Assembly (NCBI GenBank): GCA_015259305.1
Contig: JABZGO010000119.1
Span: 1 to 6,069 of the forward strand
Source: Alloprevotella tannerae
Lineage (GTDB): Bacteria; Bacteroidota; Bacteroidia; Bacteroidales; Bacteroidaceae
DNA: 6,069 bases
Direction: 5' to 3'
How positions within the stretch are numbered: the stretch's first letter is position 1; every line of letters begins with the position of its first letter. The position numbers were made by a program, and so were the translations under genes. Positions 5,119-6,069 of the stretch are shown piece after piece. A model generated the notes under the pieces. That model was not told the DNA's origin. It saw only the letters and a program-made list of their open reading frames with translations, and ran no database searches.

Positions 5119-6069
5119 TACTGTTTTTTCTCTGAGATTTGCTTCATTGTGAGCGCACTCAAGACAAAATTTGAATTGATCTCTGCATGTGCTTTGTAGG
5201 AGCCAAATGTTTTACCAGGATTATCTCTTTCTATATATTGATCTACAGAAAAGTCAACCGAGTATATTGTGCCATTATTTGAGGCCTTCTTTGTTATGTT
5301 TATTCCGTTTCCAACATTAAATCTGCATTCTTGAATATGTTCATTAAACATATCTGCTATAGTGGACATAACAACTGCTTTTGTCGCATTTTTCTTGCCT
5401 AAAAATACGGTCATAACGGGAGTAATATTTGCTGCGATCTCACTTTGATTGTTCTCACTAAAAGCACTGAAGAACTGATTGAGGGTTTCTGAAACCTGGC
5501 TTCGTTCATCTGATGTGATAGTCAGTGCTTCTGCATTACTTTGTGCAGCTTGTGCTTCAGCTGTGTAACGGCCCTCTGGGTGTATCTGCAAATAATTAGC
5601 AAAAGCAGCGGGCGTACCTGCAGTTTGTGCTTTTGCAAAATCTAAGGAGTCGATCTTATTATCTGCCAATTTCGCATAGAAATCGTCATTATATTTTGAC
5701 TTGAAATTTGCAAAATCATCCGGGTTACTTGAATTGACAATAGTATTCCACGCGCCTTCTAACTCCAACAACTTAGTCATGCGTTCGCGTACATCTGCTG
5801 CAAATTTACTATTGGGAAACTGATCTAAAAAGGCCTGATAATCCTTACTGCTATGACTCTCGCTGAGTGCCGTGTATGCAGCGACTTCATCTACTTGCTT
5901 ATTTTCTGAGTTTGCGATAATATAACCTCCCACAGCAATAGCTAAAATCAGAAATGCTGCTGCAATACCTATCCAAAGCGCAGTGTTCTTCTTTTTCGGC
6001 TCTATCGGTGGTTGCCCGTTATTATATGAGGACTGAACATTGTTATACTGGGGCTGACCATTACTATAT
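5118..6069 (-). CDS. Membrane-anchored protein of unknown function with repeats (5' end missing)
   Basis: I do not recognise a named family. The frame runs open off the right edge; 316 C-terminal residues are visible, ending at the TAA at 5118-5120. A GTG at 5931-5933 could be called as a start but falls inside the membrane segment, so the true start is outside the window. From the visible N terminus: a Tyr/Asn/Gln/Pro-rich stretch with three heptapeptide repeats (1-21), a KKK cluster (25-27), one hydrophobic helix (about 30-52), three degenerate repeats of about 40 residues (about 64-182) and a C-terminal domain (about 188-316) with SETLNQFFSAF near its start. The lysines before the helix predict a cytoplasmic N terminus and an extracytoplasmic C terminus. 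The layout recalls Bacteroidota proteins with an N-terminal zinc ribbon, a linker and one membrane helix, but no zinc ribbon is visible. The C-terminal domain may have an NTF2-like fold (inference). It is joined to the MaoC gene by a 1-nt overlap. Confidence 0.8.
   Translation of the reverse strand, partial: YSNGQPQYNNVQSSYNNGQPPIEPKKKNTALWIGIAAAFLILAIAVGGYIIANSENKQVDEVAAYTALSESHSSKDYQAFLDQFPNSKFAADVRERMTKLLELEGAWNTIVNSSNPDDFANFKSKYNDDFYAKLADNKIDSLDFAKAQTAGTPAAFANYLQIHPEGRYTAEAQAAQSNAEALTITSDERSQVSETLNQFFSAFSENNQSEIAANITPVMTVFLGKKNATKAVVMSTIADMFNEHIQECRFNVGNGINITKKASNNGTIYSVDFSVDQYIERDNPGKTFGSYKAHAEINSNFVLSALTMKQISEKKQ
5523..5879 (-). repeat. Three degenerate TPR-like repeats of about 40 residues in the membrane protein
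   Basis: Three consecutive units share the pattern aromatic near the start, then Asp/Ala-Tyr/Phe-x-x-Phe/Tyr, a Phe/Tyr/His-Pro/Asn turn and an Ala-rich second helix: DYQAFLDQFPNSKFAADV in unit 1, DFANFKSKYNDDFYAKLA in unit 2 and AFANYLQIHPEGRYTAEA in unit 3. The spacing resembles helical-hairpin (TPR-like) repeats of periplasmic scaffold proteins. The similarity is at protein level only. Confidence 0.6.
6006..6068 (-). repeat. Tandem 21-bp repeat encoding a Tyr-x-Asn-x-Gln heptapeptide
   Basis: Three in-frame 21-bp units on the minus strand (6048-6068, 6027-6047, 6006-6026) each begin with TAT and encode Y-(S/N)-N-(G/V)-Q-x-x. The array may continue beyond the right edge. It forms a Pro/Gln/Asn-rich, probably disordered linker just before the KKK cluster and membrane helix. 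Confidence 0.65.

Noticed and set aside
5801..5815. TAAATTTG (TAnnTTTG-like) sequence on the minus strand inside the membrane protein gene
   Set aside because: It lies mid-gene and far from any start, and such 6-base matches are expected by chance in A/T-rich coding DNA.

Overview
The window looks like a chromosomal housekeeping segment from a member of the Bacteroidota, most likely the order Bacteroidales. Four things point there: the S6 and S18 sequences read like Bacteroides-group proteins; the promoter in front of rpsF fits the Bacteroidota pattern (TTG, 20-nt spacer, TAATTTTG as a TAnnTTTG box); most starts have no Shine-Dalgarno (SD) sequence; and the left edge carries the C-terminal end of a beta-helix/choice-of-anchor-Q type surface protein. 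The sequence is moderately AT-rich. I see no mobile element, CRISPR array, tRNA or rRNA, and no gene-free stretch above about 115 bp.

Layout: the left edge (1-443, plus strand) is the 3' end of a predicted surface protein. It converges, with 8 bp between stop codons, on a long minus-strand block. Read in its own direction (right to left), that block holds: a membrane-anchored protein of unknown function running off the right edge; a MaoC-like hydratase; a YigZ/IMPACT-family protein; a GNAT acetyltransferase; queD; queE; then, after a promoter, rpsF-rpsR-rplI; an intrinsic terminator; and truA.

The first six minus-strand genes are tightly packed (overlaps of 1, 4, 25 and 14 nt and one 21-nt gap), so they are probably cotranscribed. 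QueD and QueE are consecutive enzymes of 7-deazaguanine (preQ0/queuosine) synthesis; the GTP cyclohydrolase before them and QueC after them are not in the window. rpsF-rpsR-rplI encode ribosomal proteins bS6, bS18 and bL9. TruA makes pseudouridine at tRNA positions 38-40. Much of the window therefore concerns translation: tRNA anticodon-arm modification plus ribosomal proteins.

I did not find a clearly new system. The most interesting signal is regulatory. rpsR (bS18) and rplI (bL9) have strong SD sequences while the other gene starts do not. bS18 is part of the pocket reported to hide the 16S anti-SD in Bacteroidota, so an SD-driven rpsR could be a feedback circuit. Second-tier items are the unrecognised membrane protein with heptapeptide and about 40-residue repeats, an acidic C-terminal extension on L9, and substitutions beside the catalytic Asp of TruA.
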